A stretch of DNA of 64,000 nt, taken from Isoetes taiwanensis (taxonomy: Eukaryota > Streptophyta > Lycopodiopsida > Isoetales > Isoetaceae). The notes under the pieces are model-generated. The model saw nothing but the letters and a program-made list of their open reading frames with translations. It ran no database searches and had not been told where the DNA came from. Position numbers and translations under genes: made by a program. The DNA lies in contig JAJEKV010000284.1 in the NCBI GenBank assembly GCA_021234155.1, positions 60,001 to 124,000 of the forward strand, read 5' to 3'. The first letter of the stretch is position 1; each line of letters begins with the position of its first letter. This document shows positions 1 through 11,470 of the stretch, piece by piece.

Positions 1-341
1 GCTTCAACGTTATTGCAAGTTTATTGCATCCATTGTCTTTGTACGTTTTTACCATTTTAATTTAAACCATTGACCTCTGTACCTTTTAGGATGGTTAACA
101 ATGAAGACGTAAGGAGAAGGTGCTGTAACTATAAGTGTAGCAGAAATTTCAAAGCCAGAACGTTTTATGCAAGCTTCACACATTCATCATTTTAACTTGC
201 AAGTGTTAACGTCTTGGAAAAAGGTAAGGTGATCAATTGATTCTTTGTATTTCAGATGCTAAGATATCCAAAACAAACTGCAAAATTCAATTTTGAGACG
301 CAGTTCCCATATTATAGACGAAATTTCCATATTATAGATGA

Positions 342-601
342 AATTCGACAAGACATGTTAAAGGGAAACCTGTCGTATTTGACATGGATATGAGCCCTGC
401 AGACATTATTGCATTCTTTTACTTGCTCAAAACATCCGTTGAAACAATTGACTTAAAAGTATGCCTTTGCTTCCAGAGTACTGTCATGGTTTTCTTCTAA
501 TCACCAGTAATAAGAAGAGTGTAGACTAATGTCCAACCCATTTTGTCCGTATTTGCATCTACAGGCAATCACCATTGGAGGCAATGAATGGCCAAATGCC
601 G
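342..601 (+). pseudogene. Nucleoside hydrolase exons (fragment)
   Basis: Two exon-like stretches are visible. The first, ending at 458 before a GTATGC donor, reads KGKPVVFDMDMSPADIIAFF followed by YLLK and a run ending in IDLK. This matches the N-terminal active-site region of plant inosine/uridine-type nucleoside hydrolases, where the DxDxxxxD-like Asp cluster binds Ca2+ and ribose. The second begins after a TCTACAG acceptor at 565, reads AITIGGNEWPNA, and ends at a GGTAAGC donor near 601, which fits the next strand of the fold. A possible third exon (803-854) is open only in a frame that does not join the second, because the joined reading meets a stop. No ATG and no C-terminal exons are seen, so this is probably a fragment or pseudogene. 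Family assignment is from motif memory. Confidence 0.6.
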
Positions 602-1021
602 GTAAGCCTACACTTTCTCATTGTTCTCTTCCATAAAATTTGCATTCTTTTTTAGAAGCTTTCCTCTTCCTTTTGCTTATTTTCTTCAGTTTTCTACTTC
701 CTCATGTTTTTCTCGTCATTATGTAATTCGCTTCGTTTTTGTCGCCTGATATGCGAGTTCGGATAATTTCTGTTAACATTTGCCTGGTCAATGGCTTTAC
801 AGGCATTTGCGGCTAAGATTCTGGGCTTTGTAAACAAAAAGAATATAGCACCAGGTATGAAGCCCACTTAAGCTTCACAAAAACATTTTATATTTCTTAT
901 AAGAGTCTAATCTTGCACATCTCAACAAGTCTAGCTCTTTCTCAGTCATTAAGAAGGAGGTAACTTAGTATCACGCAAAAATCTTGCGCGATACTATGTT
1001 CTTATACTTCTATTTCGTGGC

Positions 1022-1420
1022 ATGAATGCAGTGTATCTTTCAAGCCTTTTTGGCAAGGAAGATGCAAGAAGCCATAAGTGTCACCATAGCTGCCAAGTTG
1101 AGCACATTTGGGCTAATCTTTACCAGTGTGTAACGACCGGCAACATGCATGTATGTGATAAGAACTGTAATCAGAGTATTCTGTATGATAATTATAGCAG
1201 TATTTGCAAAGTGAGCGGCCAGGTCTTTCCCTTGTCAGCTGCTGAGCAGGAAGCAACCAGAGGTGTCCGAAGAAAGCGTGGTCCAGATGCCTATGAAACA
1301 GGCGTCTTTAAGCGCAGATGTGAACCTCCTAGTCGTCAGTCTTGCTTTGAGTCTATGTTTCAGATCATTGTCCCTCCAGGCCAGTGTGGTTCTAGACAGA
1401 GTGCAATGGACTTGAGCTAA
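1022..1420 (+). CDS. Cys-rich plant protein with HVCDKNCNQ motif
   Basis: A single-exon frame of 132 codons. The protein opens MNAVYLSSLFGKEDARSHKC, then has Cys/His pairs (KCHHSCQVEHIW), a second metal-site-like cluster HVCDKNCNQSILYDNYSSIC, a SGQVFPLS segment and a basic GVRRKRG stretch, and ends in DLS. This order is what I recall of a small conserved plant family of unknown role, whose Cys cluster also resembles the C-terminal region of SKIP31-type F-box proteins. It probably binds zinc and the basic segment could be a nuclear signal; both are inference. Length and ends look complete. The ATG at 1022 is the only start upstream of the conserved block, but TGAATGCAG just there could also be a splice acceptor, so an upstream exon is possible. 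It follows the nucleoside-hydrolase fragment with no visible relation to it. Confidence 0.7.
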   Translation: MNAVYLSSLFGKEDARSHKCHHSCQVEHIWANLYQCVTTGNMHVCDKNCNQSILYDNYSSICKVSGQVFPLSAAEQEATRGVRRKRGPDAYETGVFKRRCEPPSRQSCFESMFQIIVPPGQCGSRQSAMDLS

Positions 1421-2600
1421 TATTTTGGAGCCATTTTGTCATCTAAACTGAGATATCTAAATGTGCTTATTTAGTTCCCATGTTAGCCTCCTTAATGTTG
1501 GAGGTTTTAACATAAACATTGACATGTAATCGATTAAATTTTACAGTCTCCATTCAAGTGAAACTTGTGGAGTGAGATAACTGATATGACATGTTATTGT
1601 TCCTAGTACTTTTTTTGGCTCTCTAATGACCTTTCTTGCTCAGATGATTTCTAACTAGTTGCTTGTTGAGCCACATGTTTCTTGCCCATTGCTTAAGCAG
1701 ATGCCTATTTGACACCTAGTTTTATTTTGCTACTGCAGCATTGTTTACTGAACCTTGTATATACATATACGAGTAGTTTTTTATTTAATAAATTATCGTA
1801 GGTCATTTTTTTTGAATAAAATGTGCAGAGGATAAGTCAGATATGAAGAAAGTGATTTAGTGCATGACTAAAGTATCCACTTTGGGTATAATGCACAATA
1901 TATGGTTAAAATGGGGTTCAAATCCTCATAGCTTTGATTTATTTGTTTTTATTATTTTTTGGAATTTGGGACTATCTTTTAGAAACCACTAGTCATATAT
2001 ACCTAGGCTTTTGAAAACAAGACGGTAGTGATATATGCTTCAGATAACACACCAATTATGAAGGGTTTGAACAAAGAAACCACTACAAGTTAAGAAAATA
2101 AAATTATATGGTGTTATAAAGTATCTTAATCTGCTTTCAAAAACAAAACACTAGTGATTTATGACCTTTAACCACTCCATAAAAAACTTACTAAACCATC
2201 GTCCCATACTAAAAGCATTACGGGTTTGATGCATAAACATGCAAGGCTTTAGGCCATTAAACAATCATGTCATAGGCCATTAAACAATCATGACCTATGA
2301 CATGTAAACACAAGGAGAACCCTATAAATTTACCACATCAATAAGTCATGCTATTTTAGCATTCTAAAAACCACATATATATAACAATATATTAAACCAC
2401 GTCTTATTACCACCATACCACACCACATTCACAAACCATGCATATAAAGCATTATTTTTAATTATTGCTTTTAAACATGTTAGAAAACCAACTTGGTGAA
2501 CGCCATATAAAATTCATATAAGGTTTTTAATGATATCAACCCACAAAGATGTATTGGTTTTATTAAGCGGTTTTATATATATAACTAGGGTAAAAACCCA
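1421..2600. other. AT-rich intergenic DNA
   Basis: No coding signal is seen. Near 2253-2296 a short direct repeat (taggccattaaacaatcatg) occurs twice. The rest is AT-rich with scattered short near-repeats of no clear class. Confidence 0.5.
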
Positions 2601-2602
2601 TA

Positions 2603-3890
2603 TTGGTTTTAATTTTGGGTGCATTGTGCAAGTTTAGGATGGAGCATCTTCTCCTAGTGCGGCGCTGTTGTTGCAGTCTCTTCGCCATTGTGTGGTGTTT
2701 GGGAAGCCGTCTGTGCATGTGGAGTTGCTCTGGGCAATGTTATATGGTCTCCGGCCTTTCCCACATGCATCCCCTTTTCTCACGGGGGTGTTGCGGGCTT
2801 GGGATCATGTGCGTGTGCTCTTCCAGTTAGATTATGCCTCAGTTTATCACCACTCTTCTCCTTTCTTGTGGGTTCCTCTACCCCCTGCGCAGTTGCCCTT
2901 GGCTGCCACTGTGCATGCTCGGACGCAGGCCCGTTGGAGGCGAGCTGCTGCGCTCACCTTGGAGGATTGGTATTGGGGTGGTCAGCTAACTTCATAGGAG
3001 TTCTTTCGAGCTCGCTTTCGCCTGAGGGGCAGTGATCGGGCTATCTGGGAACAAGTGGCGAGGAGTATTCCGCTACACATACCTATAGTTCCTCAGGCTG
3101 ATGTCTTCTTGTTTTGTGCGGTCTTGTTACCGGGTGCTGGCTATTCATGACACTCTGCCCCCTTCATGCAAGTGGTCTCTGCAGCTTCCAGGTTCTCGAT
3201 AGTGCTCGGTTTGGACATGGACATGGAGCTCACTTCCCCCACCGAAGGTTAGGGTGCTTCTGTGGCAGGTGGTGCACCACTATATCAGGGTGAATGCCCT
3301 TGTGAGCACCACTATATCAGGGTGAATGCCCTTGTGAGTCAGTTTAGGCCGGGTGTAAGCCCTCTCTGCCCTTGTTGTGGCCTTCATCGTGAGACTGTGT
3401 AGCATTGTCTGGTTTTATGCCCTCACTTGCAGGTTGTCTGGGATTGGATCAGGGATCTGTTTCAGGTGAGATTGACTAGCCAGCAGTTGCTGTTTCATGT
3501 GTATCCTGGTGCTTGGCCGCTCTTGCGGAAGCAAGCCTTGCATCTGTGCGTGGCTTGGTTGGTGTGGCTGATTTAGAAGCGGCTGCGGTTGTGGATCTTT
3601 CAAGGGATTCAGCAGCCTGCAGCCTCTCTGATTCCTCGACTCAGGTACAAGCTATTTCAAAGCTTCCTGGTGTTCCCGGGATTAGTAGAGCTTGGCGGGA
3701 CTTCTTGGGTGTTGTAGATATGATGGTCGGTTTGTACAGCAGTAGAGTTGCAGTTTTTTTGTGAGTTTGTTGTGGAGTGTCGAGGTATCGCTGTCTCTTT
3801 GGGGCAGTTCTCTTTCCTCCTCACTTGCTTTGTAACATTACCATTCGTTAAAAAAACTATTCTATTCTATTCTATTTTAACATATTGATG
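2603..3890 (+). mobile_element. 5'-truncated LINE remnant (family A)
   Basis: Frame-shifted coding remnants match the region downstream of the reverse transcriptase in two other copies here (7930-8330 and 16290-17300). Shared landmarks are RPFPHASPFL, HVRVLFQ, LWVPLPP and ATVHARTQARW. The end near 3840-3880 is a CATTCGTTAAA motif followed by an imperfect (TATTC)n tail, as expected for a LINE that ends in a short tandem repeat instead of poly(A). Several frame changes and stops make it non-functional. It contains a 32-bp tandem duplication at 3275-3338. Confidence 0.65.
3275..3338. repeat. 32-bp tandem duplication
   Basis: Two identical 32-bp units, each from CACCACTATATCAGG to CCCTTGTGAG, lie head to tail inside the LINE remnant. 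The exact identity points to a recent slippage or duplication event. Confidence 0.9.
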
Positions 3891-3899
3891 ACACAATTC

Positions 3900-6700
3900 T
3901 TCAAAAAAAAAAAGACTATAGTAAAATGGTAACATGAAAAAGGCAAAGCCTTTAAGATATTAATTGGCAAATCCTTTCAAACCATATATAAGTCATTCAC
4001 TTTGATTCTATTCCTCAAAGATTCCATGATGCTCCATTGCATGTGTGCCAATTGTCAAAAAATTTTTTCGGGGAACATTTTCCTAATTTTGCATTCTTGG
4101 ATAATATTGTTGGCACGTTCTATATTGGTATATAGCATTTCCTGCACGTTTTCTTGATATGTAGCCTTTTTGATTTTATATTAGAAAAAGGCAGAATGCT
4201 TAAAGCGTCATTTTCATTTCTTCGGCTTGAATGGGGATTACGTGCAACAACGGCTGGGCCTTTCTGCGCCCATAGCGGTAAGAATCGAAACCGGCGATGT
4301 GGGATTTTTGGGTAGGGAAACCAAAGAAAGAAAATCTCCATCGCCCACATGGAAATTTTTCCATGCATCATCCGATTCGAGACAAAAATAGAGAAGCGGG
4401 AGCTTAGAATCGCCCGGTTTGGAGCAGAACAAGAGGAAAAGAATCAAGAAACAAGGGTTCTTCGTGGTGGTCTTCTTTGCTTCATTTACACTTCATTAGG
4501 CATAGAAGCAGCGTCGAAGATGTGTCAAATCTAGAGGCAAAAAGGGCCATTGCTCTGCAATCAAAGGCCATTGCTTCCCGCCCGATTCCGGACGAGGGCT
4601 TGGAAATATATGAAGCAAGCCTCCGCATCATCGGCTGCCGATGTTGAGGACCGAGGTGATTTGAGCTTCGAGAAAAAAAGCCCACGCCATTTGCATATTA
4701 TCTGCTGGGCAACCTCGCAAAATGGGGCAAATTACAAGCAAGAGAAAGCATGCGAAATTTTCCCAACGGGGCCCAGGTTTACCCAATGGATGGATTTTGT
4801 TTTACGCTAATTCTAGTCTCATTTCCGGTGACTCGAGAGGCGGTCCCATTAGCATCCCAAGGTGGGCCAATTTTGTGAGGCAAATAAATGCATTTTGTGT
4901 CGAGTAGGCAAGCCCTAATCCGCATGCATTGTTTCTTCTCTTCCCCTGCATTTGTTGCTGTAGAGGAGAAATGAGATGCAAGCTTCCCTCTCTTTTTTTC
5001 GGTTAAATCAGCTATTTTTGGGTTAAATCAGCTCTGAGAGGTTTGAAGATAGAGGAGCTGGAAAATTATTACTTTGGATTCTACGCTTTGGGCTCAAAGC
5101 AAGCTTTCTCGCCGGGACTCGGGTTAGTTGTCAACTGGAACTGAAACCCTTCTATTTTTTTTTTTCTGAAATTAAAGCCGGTTATGGCGTTGATAAGCAA
5201 TGCTAAGGGACTCTTACGCTTCGTTTTGATTTAAAACATTGCACTCTTTGCGGGGGGATCCGGATTTGAGATCTATATCAAGGACATTGCTACGCTATAC
5301 ACGACTTTGCAGATTTGATCATCTTGACGGAGAAAATGGTAAGCCCAAAGCTGTTGTGCTTTGGATCTTTTTTGTTGTGGGTTTTTACGCAACTCGGTTC
5401 CAACACATGAGGGTTTGAAATTTTGCCCTGGCTGGGGCTTGTGTGCCATGATTTGTAAGGCCCATGGAACTGATTTGTAGACCCCAAAAGCGGGGCTTGG
5501 TCTGCGACATTTAGGCGGATGATCACATGCCTTCCCTTGTGCTTTCTTGTTTAGGCGTGGCATTTAGCCCGATGATCACATCTTAGGGGTAAGTTGCAAA
5601 TAGAAAGGCACCGCAAGCTTCAATTGATGTGTAGTCTTTGTTTTAGATCTTAGGGAATAAATGCTCGAGCTTAAAATTTCTTAAGAAGGTGGCTTGGCAA
5701 GGCCGATTGAATTTCTTGCTTGAGGCAACTAAGTTCTTGAACACGATTGAGATTTGTAATAGAAGATTTTTGTGGGATTTGTGAGTACTCGATCCACGGG
5801 GAGGCAAGTTCCTCTTTAGTTTTTAAAATGTTTGTCTGGCAAATTTCAAATGGAAAATGGGTGGAGCTCTCTCTTCTAAAGACATGCAATTTTCTCTTTG
5901 TTGAAAGGGATCTCATTATTTTGAAAACATGATTCTTAAAATTTGGTACGTAAGGAAGGTCGACTTAGAAATTTCACTTTTTTTATGCCCGGCAATCTTG
6001 AACTATTGTCCTCTCTTTTTGTTTCCCTTTATGTTCTAGCTTTTATTAATGTAGATATGTTATGCCTGTGTATTATGTTTCCAGACAATTAAATAACCGT
6101 GAGCTTGACTTTTGCTACAATTTCTGCACCAGATCTTGAGGTTGCTGCTAGTGCAAATGATGGTAGGTTGTACGCATTTGGTAAGATAGAAAGCAGGCTG
6201 GTAAGATACAAAGCAGGCTGTAAATTTGTCTCGTTAAAACTCTTGCTCTATAAAACCATTTCTAGCCTTAACATGCTTCTGTTCCCTTCAAGTATTTTCT
6301 CACGTTGAAGATGATGGCAGATGTTTATCTTGAAAATTGTGTTGTCAATTCAAATGTTTAAAGAAAAGTTAAGGTCATAGGTTAACTTACAAGGTGGCAA
6401 CATTTGTGCATTTCATGTGATACTGTTATTGCGGCGCATTTGGTAATTGCCACAGACTTGCATCATATAGCTAGTTCTCTAATCTCTATTATGTTGATTG
6501 CTTCGTTATGTGCATTGTTATGCAATAATGATGGAATGTACATCCTAAGTTAGGTTAAACCATCCACCACATTAGTCTACCGTGTTGCTCATTTCTATCG
6601 GACACAACCTATGTTTCAAATCTAGTTTGCAGTGAATAAGTCAAATGGGAAATGATACAAGTCAAATGGGAAATGATACTGTAAATTTTTTATATATATG
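3900..6700. other. Low-copy-looking DNA without a convincing gene
   Basis: Short reading frames occur on both strands, but none has recognisable motifs. A micro-exon-like stretch at about 6132-6160 is preceded by TTTCTGCACCAG and followed by GTAGGTTG. A 20-bp tandem duplication (ggtaagatagaaagcaggct) lies near 6180-6219, and a 21-bp one (aagtcaaatgggaaatgata) near 6638-6682. The block 4200-5600 has higher GC than its surroundings and could be an old 5' region of a gene, but I cannot place exons in it. Confidence 0.4.
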
Positions 6701-7003
6701 CTAGGTCACATGCATTAGTTTGAGGCATGTACTTTATGGCCACAGTTTAAGGCATTTGTTCTATGGCCATGGGGTGATGCCATCCAGTTATTCTATAAAG
6801 TTTCTAGCCTTGGACATCACCACATTCAAGATATGCAACTTTATCTTTCACAAGCTCTAAGTGGAGAGCAAAATATAGTATGTTTCCATGAACCAGTGCA
6901 AGTAAAAGCATTTTAGGCAATATTTGAAACAATTTAGGTAGCAAGTAACATGCTATTTGCAAGAGTTTATTTCTTTGACAAGGCATGTATAGACGAGTTG
7001 GGG

Positions 7004-7049
7004 AAGAGAAACGTTCGCGGCGGCCTTGGCCGCCGCGATAAGTTTCTTG
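7004..7049. repeat. GC-rich hairpin element, copy 1
   Basis: The core gcggcggccttggccgccgc (7017-7036) is a perfect 9-bp inverted repeat with a 2-nt TT centre. An outer stem pairs GAAAC (7008-7012) with GTTTC (7042-7046). A second copy lies at 41258-41304, where the outer stem is GAAAT/ATTTC. The segment is far richer in GC than its surroundings. Function unknown. Confidence 0.85.
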
Positions 7050-7249
7050 TAGATATTAATAGTGGCCTTTAACTTTTATAAGACTACGATTCATTTTAAA
7101 GAAAAGGCATGTGACCTTTATTTAAAGGCCAACATTGTTATTTATATGGAGGCAACACCAACAATTTAGAGGGAGGCTTCACCAATGACCAAGGGGGATG
7201 CGGCATCACTAACCAAAGGAAGCTACTAACGACTGCAACGACTCCAACG

Positions 7250-8340
7250 TTTTATCCAGTTTCGGACCAAGAGCGACCAATTCTTAGTACTTCTGTCACA
7301 TTGGTTGTCTCTTGAGATCCCATTCCCATTCTATTACCTTGAGAGCCATTCGCATTGCTTTTCACAATTGTTGCAGAGGCTTTGTCGTAGTTATTCACCG
7401 TTGCAACCATAAAGGGACTTCTCCATGGTCTTGCAATGGAGGACGACACACAAGACGTTTGCAATCAATATGCAGACGACACGTTCCTCTTCTTAATGCT
7501 AATGCTGAGAATCTTGCTGCTGCCAAAATGCTCTTAGATACTTTTCCACTGGCTTCCAGTGTCCTTGTGGGGTGGCAGAAGTGTACAGCTTTGTGGACAT
7601 TGGATACTCCGGCTCCGGCATGTGTTCATATGATTATCCATGGAAATTACTTGCGCATGGACAGGCCATCAAGTTGTTGGGGATTCTAGTTGGCATCCAT
7701 GTTACTATGGGAGCTGCATGGGAGGAGATCATTAGGGATTTGGAGAAGCACTTGTTCTGGTGGTCCACCCTAAGTTGTCTCTTGCGGGTCACATTACAGT
7801 GGCCAAGTCAGTCCTTAGTAGTACCCATGTTTATATGGCATCCTTACTGCTAGCCCCACAGATCAAAGTGCGTGAGCTCATTGCAATAGTTCGGAACTTT
7901 ATTTGGAGGGGTACTGAGGAAGGTGTCGTATGGTCGAAGTGCATCCTTCCAAAATGGGCAGGTGGACTGGGTATGATGGACTTCTTACTGCAGAGAAAAG
8001 AGCTTATTTCAAAGTTGTCAAACCAGTCTTACCTTGGGCTTTATTTCAGACTTTGCAGCCTTTTCCAAGTGCTTCTCCATTTTTGCGTGGCTTGTTGACA
8101 GCATTGGAGGTGGTCAGACATCTTTTCTGGCCATGCCCCTCTATCCACACCCTATTTGAGACTCCATGGTGGTGGGCATCACTGCCTCCAGACCCCTCAC
8201 CACCTCCATTGGCAGCATCAGTTCATTCCCTTGCACAGAGACGATGGGTTCTTGCAGGTGTTGTCTCTATTCAAGCATGGTATGAAGTGGGTCACCTACT
8301 GTCTTGGCCTGAATTTCAGGCAAAGCCCAGGGGCCTCACC
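7250..8340 (+). mobile_element. LINE remnant with RT YADD box (family A)
   Basis: Frame-shifted reverse-transcriptase coding sequence. The catalytic box reads QYADDTFLFL, with YADD at 7469-7480. Downstream segments read LAGHITVAKSVLSSTHVYM, then IVRNFIWRGTEEG and PKWAGGLGMMDF, the usual plant LINE RT-to-C-terminal progression, followed by the same conserved segment seen at 2640 and 16290 (LQPFPSASPFLRGLL, then AQRRW and YEVGHLL). At least three frame changes make it a pseudogene. At about 8320 it abuts an endonuclease fragment on the other strand. Confidence 0.8.
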
Positions 8341-8723
8341 AAGGCCAAATCCTGCAACAAACGAGACCATTGGTCCCTCTCAAACCCATGCACAACTTGG
8401 GTTCCAGAACCAGAGCGATCCTCTACTCGCTCTACCATAGTGAAGTCCCCTAACAGCAGCCAAGCGACCTGCAACCCACTAAGGGCTCGCAACTTATTCC
8501 GGACTGTGGCCCATAAAGCACCCCACTGAGAAGGCTGATTAGGAGCATATACATTAACAACTTCAATACCTTGTAATATCACTAAACATCCCTTCCTCAT
8601 TCCAAAGGCCATGCGCATGAATATAATCTCCGAAAGTTTTCTAACTATAAATAAAGTTTCTTTCCCTAAGGGTACAACTTGGCTTATATTCAAGAATTTG
8701 GCACATTTAGACTTCTTTCTCAT
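8316..8723 (-). mobile_element. LINE AP-endonuclease fragment (inverted)
   Basis: An open frame of 135 residues on the minus strand carries VVNVYAPNQPSQW, then WLLLGDFTMVE and VEDRSGSG. These are landmarks of the exonuclease-endonuclease-phosphatase fold of LINE ORF2 (normally GDFN; here the Asn is Thr). Only the second half of the domain remains. It points away from the adjacent plus-strand RT remnant, so two pieces of LINE have been joined head to head by rearrangement. Confidence 0.75.
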
Positions 8724-8851
8724 TCTCTTGCTCCCATAGCCACTCCCCCGAGCACCACGATATCAAGGTCATATCATTCAAAGGCATGGATTATAACCAA
8801 TTCTTTTTTATGCATGGCTAGAATACTTTAACACTCGAGTGGTCAGGTGAT

Positions 8852-9960
8852 GGACCAGAAATGGTCCATTTGCAGTGTTCACTTTAAAATTCATATAAAA
8901 TCAATGGTACAAAATCTATCCGAACCCTTCCTAGGAGTTCATATATGGCATGGTTCACTAGAAAAATACCTAAAAATATATACACCTCCATTCTTGTAAG
9001 TTATGCTCTAGCAAACTCAGGGGGGTCAAGTACCAAAAGCTTCATGTTTACATAAAGTAAAACTGTCTTGACAAAACGATTTTTTCAAATTTTTTGATTA
9101 CCATATATTTTTCTACACGAGATAGGAAAAAAGACACAAAAAAACCACATGTCAATCCGAAGTCTGTGAAGAAAGATAGGGCCATTCAAAGATGACAGGG
9201 TCAAAACTGCTTTCTGCCTCCTCAGAACCAATTATGGTTCCCAGAAGGCAGTTGTAGTTTAAATACAACAACTTTTACGAGGAAACGCATTTTGAGCTAA
9301 TATTTGATATATAAGCAATTGACGAGTTTCTTCATCCATAAAAATATCGGCTGGCCTTGAATTTGACGTTTGGACTTCCGCTTTTGATCTCAATTTTAGG
9401 TAACTTGTAATAATGATTAATATTTCCCCATATAGAGTAAAACTTACTTTATGATGTCCTCCAAAAAATCATAATATGAAAGTTCCAAATGATACGAAAC
9501 CAATGCAAAAACAAGCTCATTAAAAATGCAAAAGACATGGTCACAAAAAATCAAGAAAAGTTTCTGTATTTGAGCCCATTATTGGTCCATAGGTCCATTT
9601 AAAATAAATAACTTCCTTATGTTAATTGATCTGAAGTTGAATTTTGGGATATGAATAGCTTCTGATTTACTTTAGTAATGAAAATATTTGTTGATCATAA
9701 CCTTGAACTTTGGATTAAACTTTATATCATCAAATTCAAATATGTCTTCTATGTTTATTCTAGATTTATGCCTCGAGACGTGACTTTGAAAAAACACATT
9801 CTCAAAATGTCCCATGTCATGAAATCAATGCAAAAAATTCAAAGAAAAATATGGAAGTTTATGACTATAAAAAGTCAAGTTAGACTGCTATGTGCAGTTC
9901 CGCTTGCAGACCATTATTGGTCCACAGGAGTGGAAGTTTGAAAATTAATAGAGGCAACAT
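8852..9960. repeat. Diverged ~350-bp tandem repeat with palindromes
   Basis: Palindromic or near-palindromic sites recur at 8852 (ggaccagaaatggtcc), 9225 (gaaccaattatggttc), 9575 (cccattattggtcc) and 9909 (gaccattattggtcc), spaced about 373, 350 and 334 bp. The DNA between them shares AT-rich motifs such as cagtaaaact-like and aaccaatgcaaaa-like strings. This is a degenerate tandem array. Two more sites lie at 11409-11442 next to transposase-like coding sequence. Confidence 0.6.
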
Positions 9961-10218
9961 CTTAATCAATTTTTATCTCAACTTTAGAATATAGTTTATG
10001 TGTACAATTCTCTATGGGGTAAAATTAACTAGTTAGACGAGCTTGCATAATTTGATTGCAATGTTTAAGCACAAACAACTGTGAATTTATGGGTACTTAT
10101 TCGCCAGTTGAATGTACATGGATTTACTCTCACACCTTTCAAAAAATATGCTATTAAAGGTAAGAAACCATGGTATCATTATGGCGACAAAATGGATAGG
10201 GCTAGTGAGAGATATATG

Positions 10219-10244
10219 CTCTATCTATCTATCTATCTATCTAT
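10219..10244. repeat. (CTAT)n microsatellite
   Basis: A run of about six CTAT units in AT-rich DNA. No LINE 3' end is recognisable just upstream. Confidence 0.85.
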
Positions 10245-11408
10245 CGTATCTTTCAAATAGTATGTTATTTCAATATGAAAATAGAGAGTTATATTGCAAA
10301 GGAAGGCCCGCATTCATGAAAAATATAGTGTACATGAAAGAAGACCTACTTGTAACATTATCCTACTAAAACACTAATGCTTTGTAGCAGCAATGGATAT
10401 AACAGTTTTATACTAGTAAAAAATAACTATGTTTCTCTGTATCTTTTGCCAAGAAAGCCACACAACCTACATAGGGGACCTATATATATGTCTCTTGTCA
10501 TATTTTGAACCATTTGGAAGGCTTATTTGAAGAAATGTAGTGTGTTCTCTACAAAGCTGAGAAAGACGCATCAAAGGTCATATGGTTTAATTTTTTATTC
10601 TTATACTTAAACTTTGCGATCTTCACTTTCATTCATCAATAAACATTATTAGCTAGTAAATGATGAGTTTTCAGCCTATAATTTTGGAATTAACTTAAAT
10701 TTTTAACCTCTAATGTGTTAAGCCTATGGTTGTACGTCAAATTTAAATCTAGTTAATTTCATGGTTAAACCCTAATTACACTATATGCAAGTTGATAGAG
10801 TAGATTTCTATATCGATATAAGAAGAATGCATCACTCATTACTCTCGTGATACTTACAGATGGTGATTTTGGAGCATTTTAACATATAATTTTGTCCTAA
10901 ATTCTGTATAGGAAATTCTCTATTAGATTTTGAAGTTGATATAACTTATGAACAGTCCAAAAAAATGTAAGATTGTACTTCATATAGTTAAGAAACCATA
11001 GCCACAAGAATTAAGCCAAAACAATAAGAGAGAAATAATTCCTAAACCGCACGCAGCATTTTTGAACAAAATAGGGTTTGCCAGCTTCCACAGACGTTAC
11101 ATGATAGCAACCAAAGCTGAAAACATACAAATCAATGTGTTCTATCATAAATAGACAAATATTTCCAATTTTAGCAAGGTTTAGGCCTGTTTATGCTAAG
11201 AAAACCCAAGAATGCAGTTCTGGACTGTTGCAGAAACGATCAAATTCCCTAATATTTGAACAATCACAACAACATATAGATGAGTTCATTGGTCTTGAAT
11301 TTCTCATAAGTCATTAAGAATCAAGTAAAGATTGATATGGTGGTGATATATCGCGAAATTGAAACTTCTATTCTCAGATATATTGGTTTAAGTGGCAAAG
11401 GGTCAACT

Positions 11409-11442
11409 GGACCAATTTTGGTCCATGGACCAGGAATGGTCC
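11409..11442. repeat. Paired GGACCA-TGGTCC palindromes
   Basis: Two adjacent palindromes, ggaccaattttggtcc at 11409-11424 and ggaccaggaatggtcc at 11427-11442, lie about 30 bp upstream of the DDE remnant. They match the sites in the 8.85-9.92 kb array. Confidence 0.8.
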
Positions 11443-11470
11443 CCGGGACCACTCTAGTGTTAAAAATAAT

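Noticed and set aside
7930-8529. 199-residue frame taken as a host protein
   Set aside because: Its blocks match the C-terminal part of the LINE remnants at 2.6 and 16.3 kb, so it is transposon sequence plus read-through.
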